Positions 52,532 through 62,847 of a stretch of DNA of 64,000 nucleotides are shown piece by piece. A program made the position numbers and the translations under genes. Numbering within the stretch: the stretch's first letter is position 1; each line of letters begins with the position of its first letter. Source of the stretch: Methylobacterium sp. J-070 (GTDB taxonomy: Bacteria > Pseudomonadota > Alphaproteobacteria > Rhizobiales > Beijerinckiaceae); assembly GCF_022829385.1 (NCBI RefSeq), contig NZ_JAKSXX010000237.1, positions 1-64,000 of the forward strand, in the 5' to 3' direction. Below the pieces are notes generated by a model that was given only the letters and a program-made list of their open reading frames with translations, was not told the DNA's origin and did no database searches.

Positions 52532-53586
52532 TCACGCCCCCGCCCGCTCGGCGAAGGCCCAGGCCGCCGCCGCGAGCTTCGGGACCCGCGCCGCCATGGC
52601 GGCTGCATGCTCGCTCGCGGCGTTGCCGGCCTTCGCGCGGGCGGCCACCCCCTGCAGGATACCCACCAGCCGGAACAGGTTGTAGGCGAAGTACCAGTCG
52701 AGGTCCGGCAGGTCGGAACGGCCTGCGGCCCGGCAGTAGAGCGCCACCGCCTCGTCCCGGGTGGGGATGCCGAGCGCCGTCAGGTCGAGGCCGCCGAGCC
52801 CGCTGCGCCCGTCGGCCGGCAATTCCCACTGCATCAGCAGGTAGCTGAAATCGGCGAGCGGATCGCCCAGCGTCGACAGCTCCCAGTCGAGCACCGCGCT
52901 GACGCCGCCGTCCGGGGAGAAGATCAGGTTGTCGAGGCGGTAGTCGCCGTGGACGATGGCGGCGCCCTGCTGCGCCGGCACCGTCTCGGGCAGCCACGCG
53001 ATCAGGCGCTCGACCGCCTCCAGGCGCCCGTCCTCGGCGGCGCGGTACTGGCGGGTCCAGCGGTCGATCTGCCGGGCGAAGTAGTTGCCCGGCCGTCCGT
53101 AATCGGCGAGCCCCGCCGCCTCCGGGTCGATCGCGTGGAGGCGGGCGAGCGTCGCGATCATCGCGGCGTAGTGCCGGTGCCGGGCATGGGCATCGAGGCC
53201 CGGGAGCGCCCCGTCCCAGTGGACGGTGCCGCCCACCGCCTCCATCACGTAGAACGCCGCGCCGATGATCTCCGGATCCTCGCACAGGGCGAAGGGGCGG
53301 GGTACGGGAAAGCCCTCGCCGTAGAGGGCGCCGATCACCCGGAACTCGCGCTCCACCGCGTGGGCCGAGGGCAGGAGCGGGCCGAAGGGTTTTCGGCGCA
53401 GCACGTAGGCCTGGCCCGGCGTGTCGAGCCGGTAGGTCGGGTTCGACTGGCCGCCGCGGAACTGCTGCACGGCGAGGGGCCCGGCGAAGCCGCGGACGTG
53501 CTCGGCCATCCAGGCGGACAGCCGCGCCTCGTCGATCCGGTGGCGCGGCTCGACCGGCTTCACCCCGGAGAAGACATCGGGCTCGC

Positions 53587-53590
<4 letters not shown>
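52532..53590 (-). CDS. Phosphotransferase (APH/ACAD10-type)
   Basis: A 352-residue kinase-like protein of the aminoglycoside-phosphotransferase fold. QQFRGGQSNPTYRL is the phosphate loop, VHGDYRLDNLIFS holds the catalytic Asp, and VLDWELSTLGDPLADF the metal-binding Asp. This set matches the ACAD10/ACAD11 kinase group that phosphorylates 4-hydroxyacyl-CoAs before beta oxidation. Adjacent acyl-CoA dehydrogenase and SDR support a role in 4-hydroxy-acid catabolism. Confidence 0.93.
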
Positions 53591-54840
<1,250 letters not shown>

Positions 54841-54943
54841 GGCGTCCGCTCCGCTCACATCGGTTGCCGCGAGCCTCTCTCCTCCCCGCGAGCTCGAGCG
54901 ATCCCGGGCAGGCCCGGGATCGCCAGGGCAGGGGAAGCCCCCC

Positions 54944-56461
54944 TCACAGATACGCCGAACCCATCTCGCTGGCGAAACGCTGCGGCGGGCCCTCCCAGAC
55001 GACCCGGGCCTGCTCCAGCACGTAGACCCGGTCGGCGTGCGGCAGCGCGAAGGTGACATTCTGCTCGCCGAGCAGCACCGTGATCGGCGTGGTCTGGCGC
55101 AGCTTCTCCAGCGCCTTCGACAGCAGCTCCAGGATCACCGGGGCGAGGCCCAGCGTCGGCTCGTCGAGGATCAGGAGGCGCGGGCGCATCATCAGCGCCC
55201 GGGCGATGGTCAGCATCTGCTGCTCGCCGCCCGAGAGGGTGCGGGCGCTCTGGCCCTCGCGGGCCTTGAGGATCGGGAACAGCTCGTAGAGCCAGTCGCG
55301 CTGCTTGGCGCTCTCGGCCTTCGGGAAGTGCTGGCCGCCGAGGTCGAGATTCTCGCGCACGCTCAGATCGCCGAACAGCTCGCGGGTCTCCGGCACCTGG
55401 ACGATGCCGGCCCGGGCGATGGCGGCGGGCTTCATCCGGGCGAGGTCTTGGCCGTGGAACCGGATCGTGCCCCCGTGCGGCACGAGGCCCGAGATGGCGT
55501 TGAACAGCGTCGTCTTGCCGGCACCGTTGAGGCCGACCACCGAGACGAACTCGCCCTCGTGGACGTGGATCGAGGCGCCGCGCAGGGCCTGCGCCTTGCC
55601 GTAGAGCACGTCGACGTTCTCGACGGTGAGGAGCGAGTCCGGCTTGAACGCCGCCTCGGGCCGGGCGGCGGTCTCGATGCTGCCGCCGAGATAGACCCGG
55701 CGCACGGTCGGGTCGGCCATCACGGATTCGGCCGAGCCCTCGGCGATGCGCTCGCCGAGATACATGGCGAACACCCGGTCCACGAGGGCCGAGACGCTCT
55801 TCACGTTGTGGTCGACGAGGAGCACGGCCTTGCCCTCATCGCGAAAGCCCCGGATCAGCTCGGAGAAGGACGCGACCTCGCCGCCGGTGAGGCCCGCGAA
55901 GGGCTCGTCGACCAGAACCACCCGGGGGTCGCGGGCGATGGCCTTGGCGAGTTCCAGCCGGCGCAGGTCCGCGAAGGGCAGGGTGCCGGGCCGCCGGTCG
56001 ACGACGGCGCCGAGGCCGACCCGCTCGGCGATTTCCCTGGCACGGCGCGCGACGTGGGGATCGGCCGCCAGCCGGATCAGGCTGTCGGGCAGGAGCGCGA
56101 GGCTGATGTTCTCCAGCACCGTCTGCCGCTGGAGCGGCCGGGCGTGCTGGAACACGAGCCCGATCCCCGCACGGGCGACCCGGTGGGCCGGCATCCCGCC
56201 GATCTCGGCGCCGTCCAGGCGGATCGAGCCGGCGCTCGGCCGCTCCAGGCCCATGATCAGCTTCATCACGGTGGACTTGCCCGAGCCGTTCGGGCCGATC
56301 AGGCCGAGGATCTCGCCGGGCCGCAGGTCGAGGTCGACGTCCTTGACGGCGACGAGTCCGCCGTAGCGCTTGGTCAGGCCGCGCACGGCGAGGCAGGGCT
56401 CGGCCGTGACGGGGGCGGGGGCGACCGCCTGCGGCGGCGCGGGCCTCACGGCGACGGTCAT
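54944..56461 (-). CDS. Fused LivG-LivF ABC transporter ATPase (branched-chain-type)
   Basis: A 505-residue protein with two complete nucleotide-binding domains in one chain. The first (about 23-265) has Walker A GPNGSGKST at 56-64 and DEPFAGLTGGEV, typical of LivG. The second (about 275-505) has GLNGAGKTT and LSGGEQQMLTIARALM with DEPTLGLAPV, typical of LivF. Normally these are separate genes. The start overlaps the livM-type permease (ATGA). It powers uptake of the ligand bound by the 58.5-59.7 kb binding protein. Confidence 0.93.
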   Translation of the reverse strand: MTVAVRPAPPQAVAPAPVTAEPCLAVRGLTKRYGGLVAVKDVDLDLRPGEILGLIGPNGSGKSTVMKLIMGLERPSAGSIRLDGAEIGGMPAHRVARAGIGLVFQHARPLQRQTVLENISLALLPDSLIRLAADPHVARRAREIAERVGLGAVVDRRPGTLPFADLRRLELAKAIARDPRVVLVDEPFAGLTGGEVASFSELIRGFRDEGKAVLLVDHNVKSVSALVDRVFAMYLGERIAEGSAESVMADPTVRRVYLGGSIETAARPEAAFKPDSLLTVENVDVLYGKAQALRGASIHVHEGEFVSVVGLNGAGKTTLFNAISGLVPHGGTIRFHGQDLARMKPAAIARAGIVQVPETRELFGDLSVRENLDLGGQHFPKAESAKQRDWLYELFPILKAREGQSARTLSGGEQQMLTIARALMMRPRLLILDEPTLGLAPVILELLSKALEKLRQTTPITVLLGEQNVTFALPHADRVYVLEQARVVWEGPPQRFASEMGSAYL

Positions 56462-57378
56462 CGGGCGCTCCTGAAGGATGCGAGGCCGAGCAGCCCCGAG
56501 GGCACGAACAGGATCACCAGGAGCGCCACCGCCGAGACCACGAAGGTCGAGAGTCCGCCGAGCGGGCGCAGCACCTCGCCCGCCGCGATCAGGAAGACGG
56601 CGCCCAGAGCCGCGCCCACGATGGTGCGCCGGCCGCCGAGCACCGCCGCGATGATCACCTGCACGCCCACCGCCGTGTTGATCAGCGTGCCGACCGAGGC
56701 GGTGCCCATGTAGAAGACCACCAGGCCGCCCGCGAGGCCCGAGAAGGCGGCACTGACCGCGAAGGCCGCGAGCTTGTGCTTGGCGACGTTGAAGCCGAGC
56801 GCCCCGGTCACCACCGGGTCCTGGCCGGCGGCCTGGAGGATCAGCCCCGCGGGCGAGCGGGCGATGGCCGTGAGGATCAGCCCGGAGACCGCCATGAAGC
56901 CGAGCGCCAGCCAGTAGTTCGTGTCGGTGTCGATCGAGATGACGTCGGGGACCGTGAGGCCGATCTCGCCGCCGGTGAGGTCGGAGAACACCACGATCAT
57001 GTTCTGCAGGAGCAGGACCGCCACCAGGGTGATCAGCCCGAAATAGGGGCCCCGCACCTTGAGCGCCGGCAGCGCCAGGGCGATGCCGCCGACCACGGCG
57101 AGCAGGGTCCCCGCCGCGAGGCAGTAGGGGATCGGCAATTCGTAGCGGTTGTTGAGGATGCCGGCGCCGTAGGCCCCGAGCCCGATCAGGAAGGTCGGGC
57201 CGAAATTGACCTCCCCGGCGAAGCCGAAGAGCAGGTCCCAGGCCATGGCGAACACGCCGAAATAGTAGGCGATGGTCAGGAGGCCGAGGATGTAGCCGGA
57301 GACCCACCAGGGCAGGGTCGCGGCGGCCAGGACGGCGAGGATCGCGATCCAGAAGCCGGGGGTGGTGAGGAGCTTCAT
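56458..57378 (-). CDS. Branched-chain amino acid-type ABC permease (LivM-like)
   Basis: A 306-residue inner-membrane permease with eight to nine helices. Family pieces are VSGYILGLLTIAYYFGVFAM, AWDLLFGFAGEVNFG and RGPYFGLITLVAVLLLQNM, with the ATPase-coupling loop KHKLAAFAVSAAFSGLAGGL. ATG at 57378 with GAGG upstream. Separated from the second permease by a palindromic repeat of about 114 bases, an unusual gap inside such an operon. Confidence 0.93.
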   Translation of the reverse strand: MKLLTTPGFWIAILAVLAAATLPWWVSGYILGLLTIAYYFGVFAMAWDLLFGFAGEVNFGPTFLIGLGAYGAGILNNRYELPIPYCLAAGTLLAVVGGIALALPALKVRGPYFGLITLVAVLLLQNMIVVFSDLTGGEIGLTVPDVISIDTDTNYWLALGFMAVSGLILTAIARSPAGLILQAAGQDPVVTGALGFNVAKHKLAAFAVSAAFSGLAGGLVVFYMGTASVGTLINTAVGVQVIIAAVLGGRRTIVGAALGAVFLIAAGEVLRPLGGLSTFVVSAVALLVILFVPSGLLGLASFRSAR

Positions 57379-57439
57379 GGGGTGGCCTCGCGCAGGATAA
57401 CGATCAGGCTCGTTCGGCGCAGAGGTCTTTCCCAACCAT

Positions 57440-57553
57440 TCCCCTCATCCTGAGGTGCCGCGCCAGCGGCCTCGAAGGAGGCCTCCACGGATCGCGCGGC
57501 TGGCTGGAGGGCTCCTTCGAGGCCCGCTGACGCGGGCGCCTCAGGATGAGGGC
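57440..57553. repeat. Palindromic repeat family B, copy between liv permease genes
   Basis: Arms CCCCTCATCCTGAGGTGCCG at the left and CGCCTCAGGATGAGGG at the right pair, as do the inner CCTCGAAGGAG and CTCCTTCGAGG. It matches the element between hemA and bchI. It could lower or stabilise expression of the downstream genes. Confidence 0.85.
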
Positions 57554-57586
57554 GCGGGTCGGGGACCCGTGGTGTAAAAAAAACCA

Positions 57587-58462
57587 TCACCGCCGCCCCA
57601 GCAGGCCCTGCGGGCGCAGGTACATTACGGCGACGAGCAGCAGCAGCGCCGGGATCACCCGGTAGGCGGGCGAGATCAGGTAGGCGGTGGCGGTCTCCAG
57701 ATAGCCCACCACGTAGGCGGCGATCAGCGAGCCGGTGACCGACCCTAAGCCCCCCAGCACCACGATCGAGAAGGCGCTCGCGGTGAGCGGACCCACCGAG
57801 TAGGACGAGACCCCTAGGAACATCCCGAGCAGCACCCCGGCGATGCCGGCCAGCAGCCCGTAGATCGCCCAGACCGCCACGTAGATCCGCGCCATGTCGT
57901 GGCCGAGGAGCGTCACCCCCCGCGGGTTCATGGAGGCGGCGAGCAGGACCTTGCCCGCCCGCGCTCGGTTCACGAACAGCCAGAGCAGGGCGATCACCAC
58001 CCAGCAGATCACCGCGGTGAAGAGCTCGTTCTTTGGCGTGCGCACGCCGGCGATCTCGACCACGCCCTCGACGATCGGCAGCACGGTCTTCGGATTGTCG
58101 GTGAAGAAGTAGGCCACCAGCTCCTGGATCATGATCCCCCAGAGCAGGGTGCCGGTCAGCACGAAGATCTCTTTTTCCTCCCGCGGGATCGCCTTGCTGC
58201 GCTCGATCGGCGCGACGACCGCGAAGTAGGTCACGAGGGCGCCCGCGAGCCCGCACAGCACGCCGATCGCCGCGCCCGCATAGGAGCCGAGCCCGAACAG
58301 CGCCGAGGCCGCCCAGGCCGCCACCGCGGCCATCACCATCAGGGCGCCGTGGGTGAGGTTGAGGACGCCCGAGACCCCGAAGATCAGGGTGAAGCCCATC
58401 GCGCCGAGCGCGTAGAGGGCCGAGATCGCGAAGCCGTCGACGAGGATCTGGAGGCCGATCAC
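57587..58462 (-). CDS. Branched-chain amino acid-type ABC permease (LivH-like)
   Basis: A 291-residue permease with eight helices. Marks are LYALGAMGFTLIFGVSGVLN followed by LTHGALMV, and the coupling loop AGIAGVLLGMFLG. GTG start at 58462 directly after the binding-protein gene. Works with the LivM-like permease and the fused ATPase. Confidence 0.93.
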   Translation of the reverse strand: MIGLQILVDGFAISALYALGAMGFTLIFGVSGVLNLTHGALMVMAAVAAWAASALFGLGSYAGAAIGVLCGLAGALVTYFAVVAPIERSKAIPREEKEIFVLTGTLLWGIMIQELVAYFFTDNPKTVLPIVEGVVEIAGVRTPKNELFTAVICWVVIALLWLFVNRARAGKVLLAASMNPRGVTLLGHDMARIYVAVWAIYGLLAGIAGVLLGMFLGVSSYSVGPLTASAFSIVVLGGLGSVTGSLIAAYVVGYLETATAYLISPAYRVIPALLLLVAVMYLRPQGLLGRR

Positions 58463-58481
58463 AGCGCTCTCCCCGCCCGCA

Positions 58482-59741
58482 CTACTGCACCGCCGGCTTG
58501 ACCGCGGGCGGCAGGATCATGGCCCCGTTGGCGGTCGCCGCCGGCCAGATCGCCACCTGCTTGCCGCCCTGCCACTGTCCGAGCACGCTCGTCATCAGGC
58601 CGGGTCCGTACTGGATCGAGTGCGTGAACGGCTCGTCCTTGCCGTAGAACTTGATGTGGCCGACCGTGCCGACCCAGTCGGTCGCCTCCAGGGCCTCCAC
58701 GAGCTTGTCGGCCTCCGTCGAACGGGACCGTCCGATCGCGTCCGCGGTGTAGTGCATCGCGTCGTACGCCATGTAGCCGGCGTAGGACGGCGCCCCGCCG
58801 AAGCGCTTGGTGAAGGCCTCGGCGAAGGGAATCGTCTTCTCGGTGAGCGCGACGCCCGGCAGCGCCACGCTGTCGAACAGCACCCCCTGCGTGCCGCCGT
58901 TGGTGTTGGCCCAGAAGGTCGAGGAGGTCGCCTGACCGCTGATGCCCGTCATGGCGATCGGCACCTGTTGGTTCTGCCACTGCACGGTCGGCTGCACGCC
59001 GACATGGGCGATGCCGGTGACGATCAGGTCGGGCTTGGCCGCCTCGATCTTGTTGTAGATCGGCGTGAAATCCCCCGTGTCCGGCGAGAACCGGACATGC
59101 TCCACCACCTTCAGCCCGGCTTTCGGCAGGCACTCCTCGTAGGCGGCGTCGAGGGGCCGGGTCCAGGCCGCGTCCTCGCTCATGATCGCCGCGGTCTTGG
59201 CCTTGAGGGGGCCGACCAGCGCCTCCTTGGCCGAGTCGCAGACCGCCTGCGCGAGGGCGTGGGAGGTCAGGTAGCCGTGGAAGACGTACTTGTTGCGCGC
59301 GTAATCCTTGTGGACGTTCACGCTGATCTCGTTGGAGGCGGCGCCGGGGGTGATCATCGGCGTCTTCAGCCGGGCCGCCCAGGGCATCAGCGCGAGCACC
59401 ACCTCGGAAATGTAGCTGGCGATGACGAGGTTGACCTTGTCCTCGGAGACCGCCCGCTGGAAGGCCCGGACCGCGTCGGACGCGGAACTCTTGTCGTCGT
59501 AGGTGACGACCTGGATCTGCCGTCCGTCGACGCCGCCCCTGGCGTTGATCTCGTCGGCGGCGAGCTGCACCGCCTGCGGGATGGAGGCGCCGGCCACCGA
59601 CTGCGCCTCGGCGATCACCCCGATCCGGATCGGATCGGCGGCCCGCGCCGGCCCCGCAAGCATCGAGCCCGCCGCCAGCAGCGCGGGCAGCATGCGCCGG
59701 ATCTGGACGCGCCGGGCGTCGGCGCGCGCGGTGTCGGACAT
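58482..59741 (-). CDS. Branched-chain amino acid-type ABC transporter substrate-binding protein
   Basis: A 419-residue periplasmic protein. The signal peptide ends near residue 36 (MLAGPARAA). The mature start DPIRIGVIAEAQSVAGASIP and AVQLAADEINARGGVDGRQIQ are typical of the Leu/Ile/Val-binding family. AGAGGAAG lies 7 bases before ATG 59741. The ligand may be an amide, a carnitine-like or aromatic compound, since the divergent operon is catabolic. First gene of the minus-strand transport operon. Confidence 0.92.
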   Translation of the reverse strand: MSDTARADARRVQIRRMLPALLAAGSMLAGPARAADPIRIGVIAEAQSVAGASIPQAVQLAADEINARGGVDGRQIQVVTYDDKSSASDAVRAFQRAVSEDKVNLVIASYISEVVLALMPWAARLKTPMITPGAASNEISVNVHKDYARNKYVFHGYLTSHALAQAVCDSAKEALVGPLKAKTAAIMSEDAAWTRPLDAAYEECLPKAGLKVVEHVRFSPDTGDFTPIYNKIEAAKPDLIVTGIAHVGVQPTVQWQNQQVPIAMTGISGQATSSTFWANTNGGTQGVLFDSVALPGVALTEKTIPFAEAFTKRFGGAPSYAGYMAYDAMHYTADAIGRSRSTEADKLVEALEATDWVGTVGHIKFYGKDEPFTHSIQYGPGLMTSVLGQWQGGKQVAIWPAATANGAMILPPAVKPAVQ

Positions 59742-60085
59742 CGATGCTTCCTCTCTGAGCGCCCGCATTCTTTATTCGTGGGCTTGGCGTCGACTGTAGC
59801 CGGGGCCGGACGGATCACAAGGGGCGGCCGACGCGGCGCGGGTGACGTTTCCGGGGAGTCGTTCGCGCCGCGTCCGGCGCGCGGGTGCGGCGGGGTTTCA
59901 CGACGCCCGCGCTGTCCGCCCGCGGACTTCCGGGCGGCGCCGCTCCGGCCTAGGTTGGTGCCCGGCACCGCACGATGCGGGCCCACGGCCTCGAAGAAGG
60001 GCGGCAGACAGGTGAGGAACGCACGCGCGGCCGTGTCCGGGTCGATCCCGGACCGCGGCGCCCGGCCATGCCGGAGACCGACCCC
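59742..60085. other. Divergent promoter region between transport and catabolic operons
   Basis: A 344-base gap. Its left 60 bases are relatively AT-rich (CTTTATTCG), suggesting a promoter for the binding-protein gene, but I cannot define boxes. No regulator gene lies beside it. Confidence 0.4.
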
Positions 60086-61111
60086 ATGACGCTCCGCTGG
60101 ACCCGGCGGCCCGAGGGCTCGACCTGGGGTGATTTCGGCCCCGACGACGAGCTGGGGCGCCTGAACCTGCTCACCCCCGAGAAGGTGCGCCAGGGCGTCG
60201 CCGAGGTGCGGGAGGGCCTGACCTTCTGCCTCAGCCTGCCGCTGGATCTGCCGGGCGGCAACGTCCTGAACCCGCGCCGGCACCCGCCGCAGATCACCCC
60301 GACCCGCCGCGCCAACGGCCGGCCCAACATGAACTTCCCGGTCTGCGAGGAGGTCGAGGGCGCCACCGACGTGATCTGCGACGACCGCGCGGTGATCCAC
60401 CTGCAATACTCGACGCAGTGGGACTCCCTCGCCCATGTCGGGTCGCTCTACGATGCGGACGGCACGGGCGCTGCGCCGACCTTCTACAACGGCTTCCGCG
60501 GCGGCCGGGACATCGTCGGGCCGAGCAGCCCGGAGACCGCCGATCAGCCGTCCCGGGCGAAGCGGCTCGGGATCGAGCGCCTCGCCGAGACCGGCATGCA
60601 GGGCCGGGCGGTGATGATCGACCTGCGCGCCCATCTCGGCGACGCCAAGGTGAAGGTCGGCTACGGCCAGCTCGCCCGGATCCTGGAGGCCGACGGCGTC
60701 GTGGTGGAGCCCGGCGACATGGTCTGCCTGCACACGGGCTTCGCCGAGCGGCTGATCGCCATGGGCGGCGCGCCCGATCCGACGCAGGTCCACAACCTCT
60801 GCGCCGGGCTCGACGGGCGCGACCCTGCGCTCCTCGACTGGATCACCCGCACCGGCCTGTGCGCGCTGATCGCCGACAACTACGCCGTGGAGGCCTATCC
60901 GGCCGGTCCCGGCCCCGCCTGTTGCGCGACCCTGCCGCTCCACGAGCATTGCCTGTTCAAGCTCGGGGTCAACCTCGGCGAATTGTGGCACCTGACGCCG
61001 CTCGCCGACTGGCTGCGCGCGCACGGCCGGAACCGGTTCCTTCTGACGGCCCCGCCGCTGCGCCTGCCCGGCGCGGTCGGCTCGCCGACGACGCCGATCG
61101 CCACGGTGTAG
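60086..61111 (+). CDS. Cyclase family protein (kynurenine formamidase-like)
   Basis: A 341-residue metal-dependent hydrolase of the cyclase/kynurenine formamidase family. It shows STQWDSLAHVGSLYDADG, the His/Asp metal-site region (HxGxxxD-like), then MIDLRAHLG and DMVCLHTGFAE. The ATG at 60086 has GGAG 9 bases upstream; an ATG 18 bases earlier is also in frame. The reaction is likely hydrolysis or cyclisation of an amide. First gene of a four-gene operon whose products resemble amide and beta-oxidation-like catabolism. Confidence 0.86.
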   Translation: MTLRWTRRPEGSTWGDFGPDDELGRLNLLTPEKVRQGVAEVREGLTFCLSLPLDLPGGNVLNPRRHPPQITPTRRANGRPNMNFPVCEEVEGATDVICDDRAVIHLQYSTQWDSLAHVGSLYDADGTGAAPTFYNGFRGGRDIVGPSSPETADQPSRAKRLGIERLAETGMQGRAVMIDLRAHLGDAKVKVGYGQLARILEADGVVVEPGDMVCLHTGFAERLIAMGGAPDPTQVHNLCAGLDGRDPALLDWITRTGLCALIADNYAVEAYPAGPGPACCATLPLHEHCLFKLGVNLGELWHLTPLADWLRAHGRNRFLLTAPPLRLPGAVGSPTTPIATV

Positions 61112-61124
61112 GGATGCCGAGAGC

Positions 61125-62075
61125 ATGACCGAGATCGCAGTCATCGGCGGCGGCCTGATGGGGCACGGCATCGCCCTGGTGCTGGCGCTGCACGGCCACG
61201 CCGTGCGGATCACCGACACCCAGCCCGAGACCCGCGCCCGGGTGCCCGCCCTGATGGCCTCGGCGCTCGCGACCCTGCGGGAGGCGGACGCCGCTCCGGA
61301 GGGCTGGGATGCCGACCGGCTCAGGGGGGCCGTCCGGGTCGAGGCGGAGCTGGACGCGGCGGTGGCGGGCGCCGGCCTCGTGATCGAGGCGATCACCGAG
61401 AACCCGGAGGCGAAGCGCGCCCTCTTCACGGATCTCGACCGGCTCTGCACGCCGGACGCGATCCTCGCCAGCAACACCAGCTACCTCGACGTCTTCCCGC
61501 TGATTCCGGAAGCCCGGCAAGCCCGGGCGCTGATCCTGCACTGGTACACGCCGCCCTACATCGTCGACCTGGTCGACGTGGTGCCGGGGCCGGGCACCGA
61601 TCCGGCGGTGGTCGCCGCGATGGCCGACCTCGTGCGCGGCCTCGGGCAGGTGCCGATCGTGCTCAAGCGCTTCATCCCCGGCTACATCGCCAACCGCATC
61701 CAGCAGGCGATCAGCGCCGAGGTGTTCCGGCTCCTCGATGAGGGCGTCGCCGCGCCGAAGGACATCGACGACGCGGTGATCCACGGGCTCTCCTTACGCA
61801 TCCCGATCCTCGGGCACCTCGCCAAGGCCGACTTCACCGGCCTGGAGCTGACGCAGCGCGCCCTCGCCAATGGGAGCTACGCGCCGCCGCCCCCGCGCAC
61901 GCGCTCCGAGACCCTCGACGCCCTTTGCGCCGCCGGCCGGACCGGCGTGATGGCGGGGCGCGGCTACTTCGACTGGGGCGGGCGCCCGCCAGAAGACCTG
62001 TTCCGCGAGCGCGACCGCAAGCTCCTGGCGCTCAAGGCCGCGATGGCCGGGATCGGCCGGATGGAGGGCACATGA
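61125..62075 (+). CDS. 3-hydroxyacyl-CoA dehydrogenase-like NAD-binding protein
   Basis: A 316-residue dehydrogenase with the NAD motif IAVIGGGLMGHGIALVLALHG and the family site ILASNTSYLDV, then the C-terminal FIPGYIANRIQQAIS. The general group also contains L-carnitine dehydrogenase; paired with BKACE downstream, a carnitine-like beta-hydroxy substrate is possible. Start ATG 61125, 13 bases after the cyclase gene. Its stop overlaps the SDR start (ATGA). Confidence 0.9.
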   Translation: MTEIAVIGGGLMGHGIALVLALHGHAVRITDTQPETRARVPALMASALATLREADAAPEGWDADRLRGAVRVEAELDAAVAGAGLVIEAITENPEAKRALFTDLDRLCTPDAILASNTSYLDVFPLIPEARQARALILHWYTPPYIVDLVDVVPGPGTDPAVVAAMADLVRGLGQVPIVLKRFIPGYIANRIQQAISAEVFRLLDEGVAAPKDIDDAVIHGLSLRIPILGHLAKADFTGLELTQRALANGSYAPPPPRTRSETLDALCAAGRTGVMAGRGYFDWGGRPPEDLFRERDRKLLALKAAMAGIGRMEGT

Positions 62076-62830
62076 TCGGGGCGGATCTCTCCGGGCGGCG
62101 CGTCCTGGTCACCGGGGCCTCGTCGGGCATCGGGCTGGCGACGGTGGCGATGTTCGCCCGCAACGGCGCCCACGTGGCGCTGAACCACCTGCCCGACGAT
62201 CCCCGCGGCCCCGCGGAGGCCGCGCGCCTGGCGGGGGAGGGGTTCTCGGTGGTGGCTTTGCCCGGGGACGTATCCCGGGCCGGCGAGGCCGAAGCGATGG
62301 TGGCGGCCGGGATCGAGCGGCTGGGCGGCCTCGACGTGCTCGTCAACAACGCCGGGACGTCGGGCACGACCACCCCCATCGCGTTCGAGGACCTCGACGC
62401 GATGACCGAGGACTTCTGGGCCACGATCCTGGCGACGAACCTGCTCGGGCCGTATCGCTGTTCGCGGGCGGCGGCGGCCAGTCTGCGAGAGAGCCGGGGC
62501 GCCATCGTCAACACCGCCTCCGTGGCCGGGCAGGGGCGGCGCGGCTCCTCGATCGCCTATTCGGCCAGCAAGGCCGGACTGATCAACCTGACCCGCAGCC
62601 TCGCCCGGGCGCTGGCCCCGGAGGTGCGGGTCAACGCGGTGGCACCGGGGCTCGTCGCCACCCCCTGGACCGAGCCCTGGCCGGAGGCGCGCAAGGCCGC
62701 GACGGTGCAGCACACGATGCTCCGCCGCATGGCAAGGCCGGAGGACATCGCCGAGACGATCTTCTTCCTCGCCGCGGGCGCCGCCTACATCACCGGCGAG
62801 ACGATCACGGTCGACGGCGGGGCGATGTGA
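62072..62830 (+). CDS. Short-chain dehydrogenase/reductase
   Basis: A 252-residue SDR with TGASSGIGLATVA, NNAGTSG, and catalytic NTASVAGQGRRGSSIAYSASK. C-terminus AAYITGETITVDGGAM is typical FabG-like. Coupled to its upstream neighbour; the BKACE gene begins 17 bases after its stop. Confidence 0.93.
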   Translation: MIGADLSGRRVLVTGASSGIGLATVAMFARNGAHVALNHLPDDPRGPAEAARLAGEGFSVVALPGDVSRAGEAEAMVAAGIERLGGLDVLVNNAGTSGTTTPIAFEDLDAMTEDFWATILATNLLGPYRCSRAAAASLRESRGAIVNTASVAGQGRRGSSIAYSASKAGLINLTRSLARALAPEVRVNAVAPGLVATPWTEPWPEARKAATVQHTMLRRMARPEDIAETIFFLAAGAAYITGETITVDGGAM

Positions 62831-62847
62831 GCTCCGGGGAGGACCGC

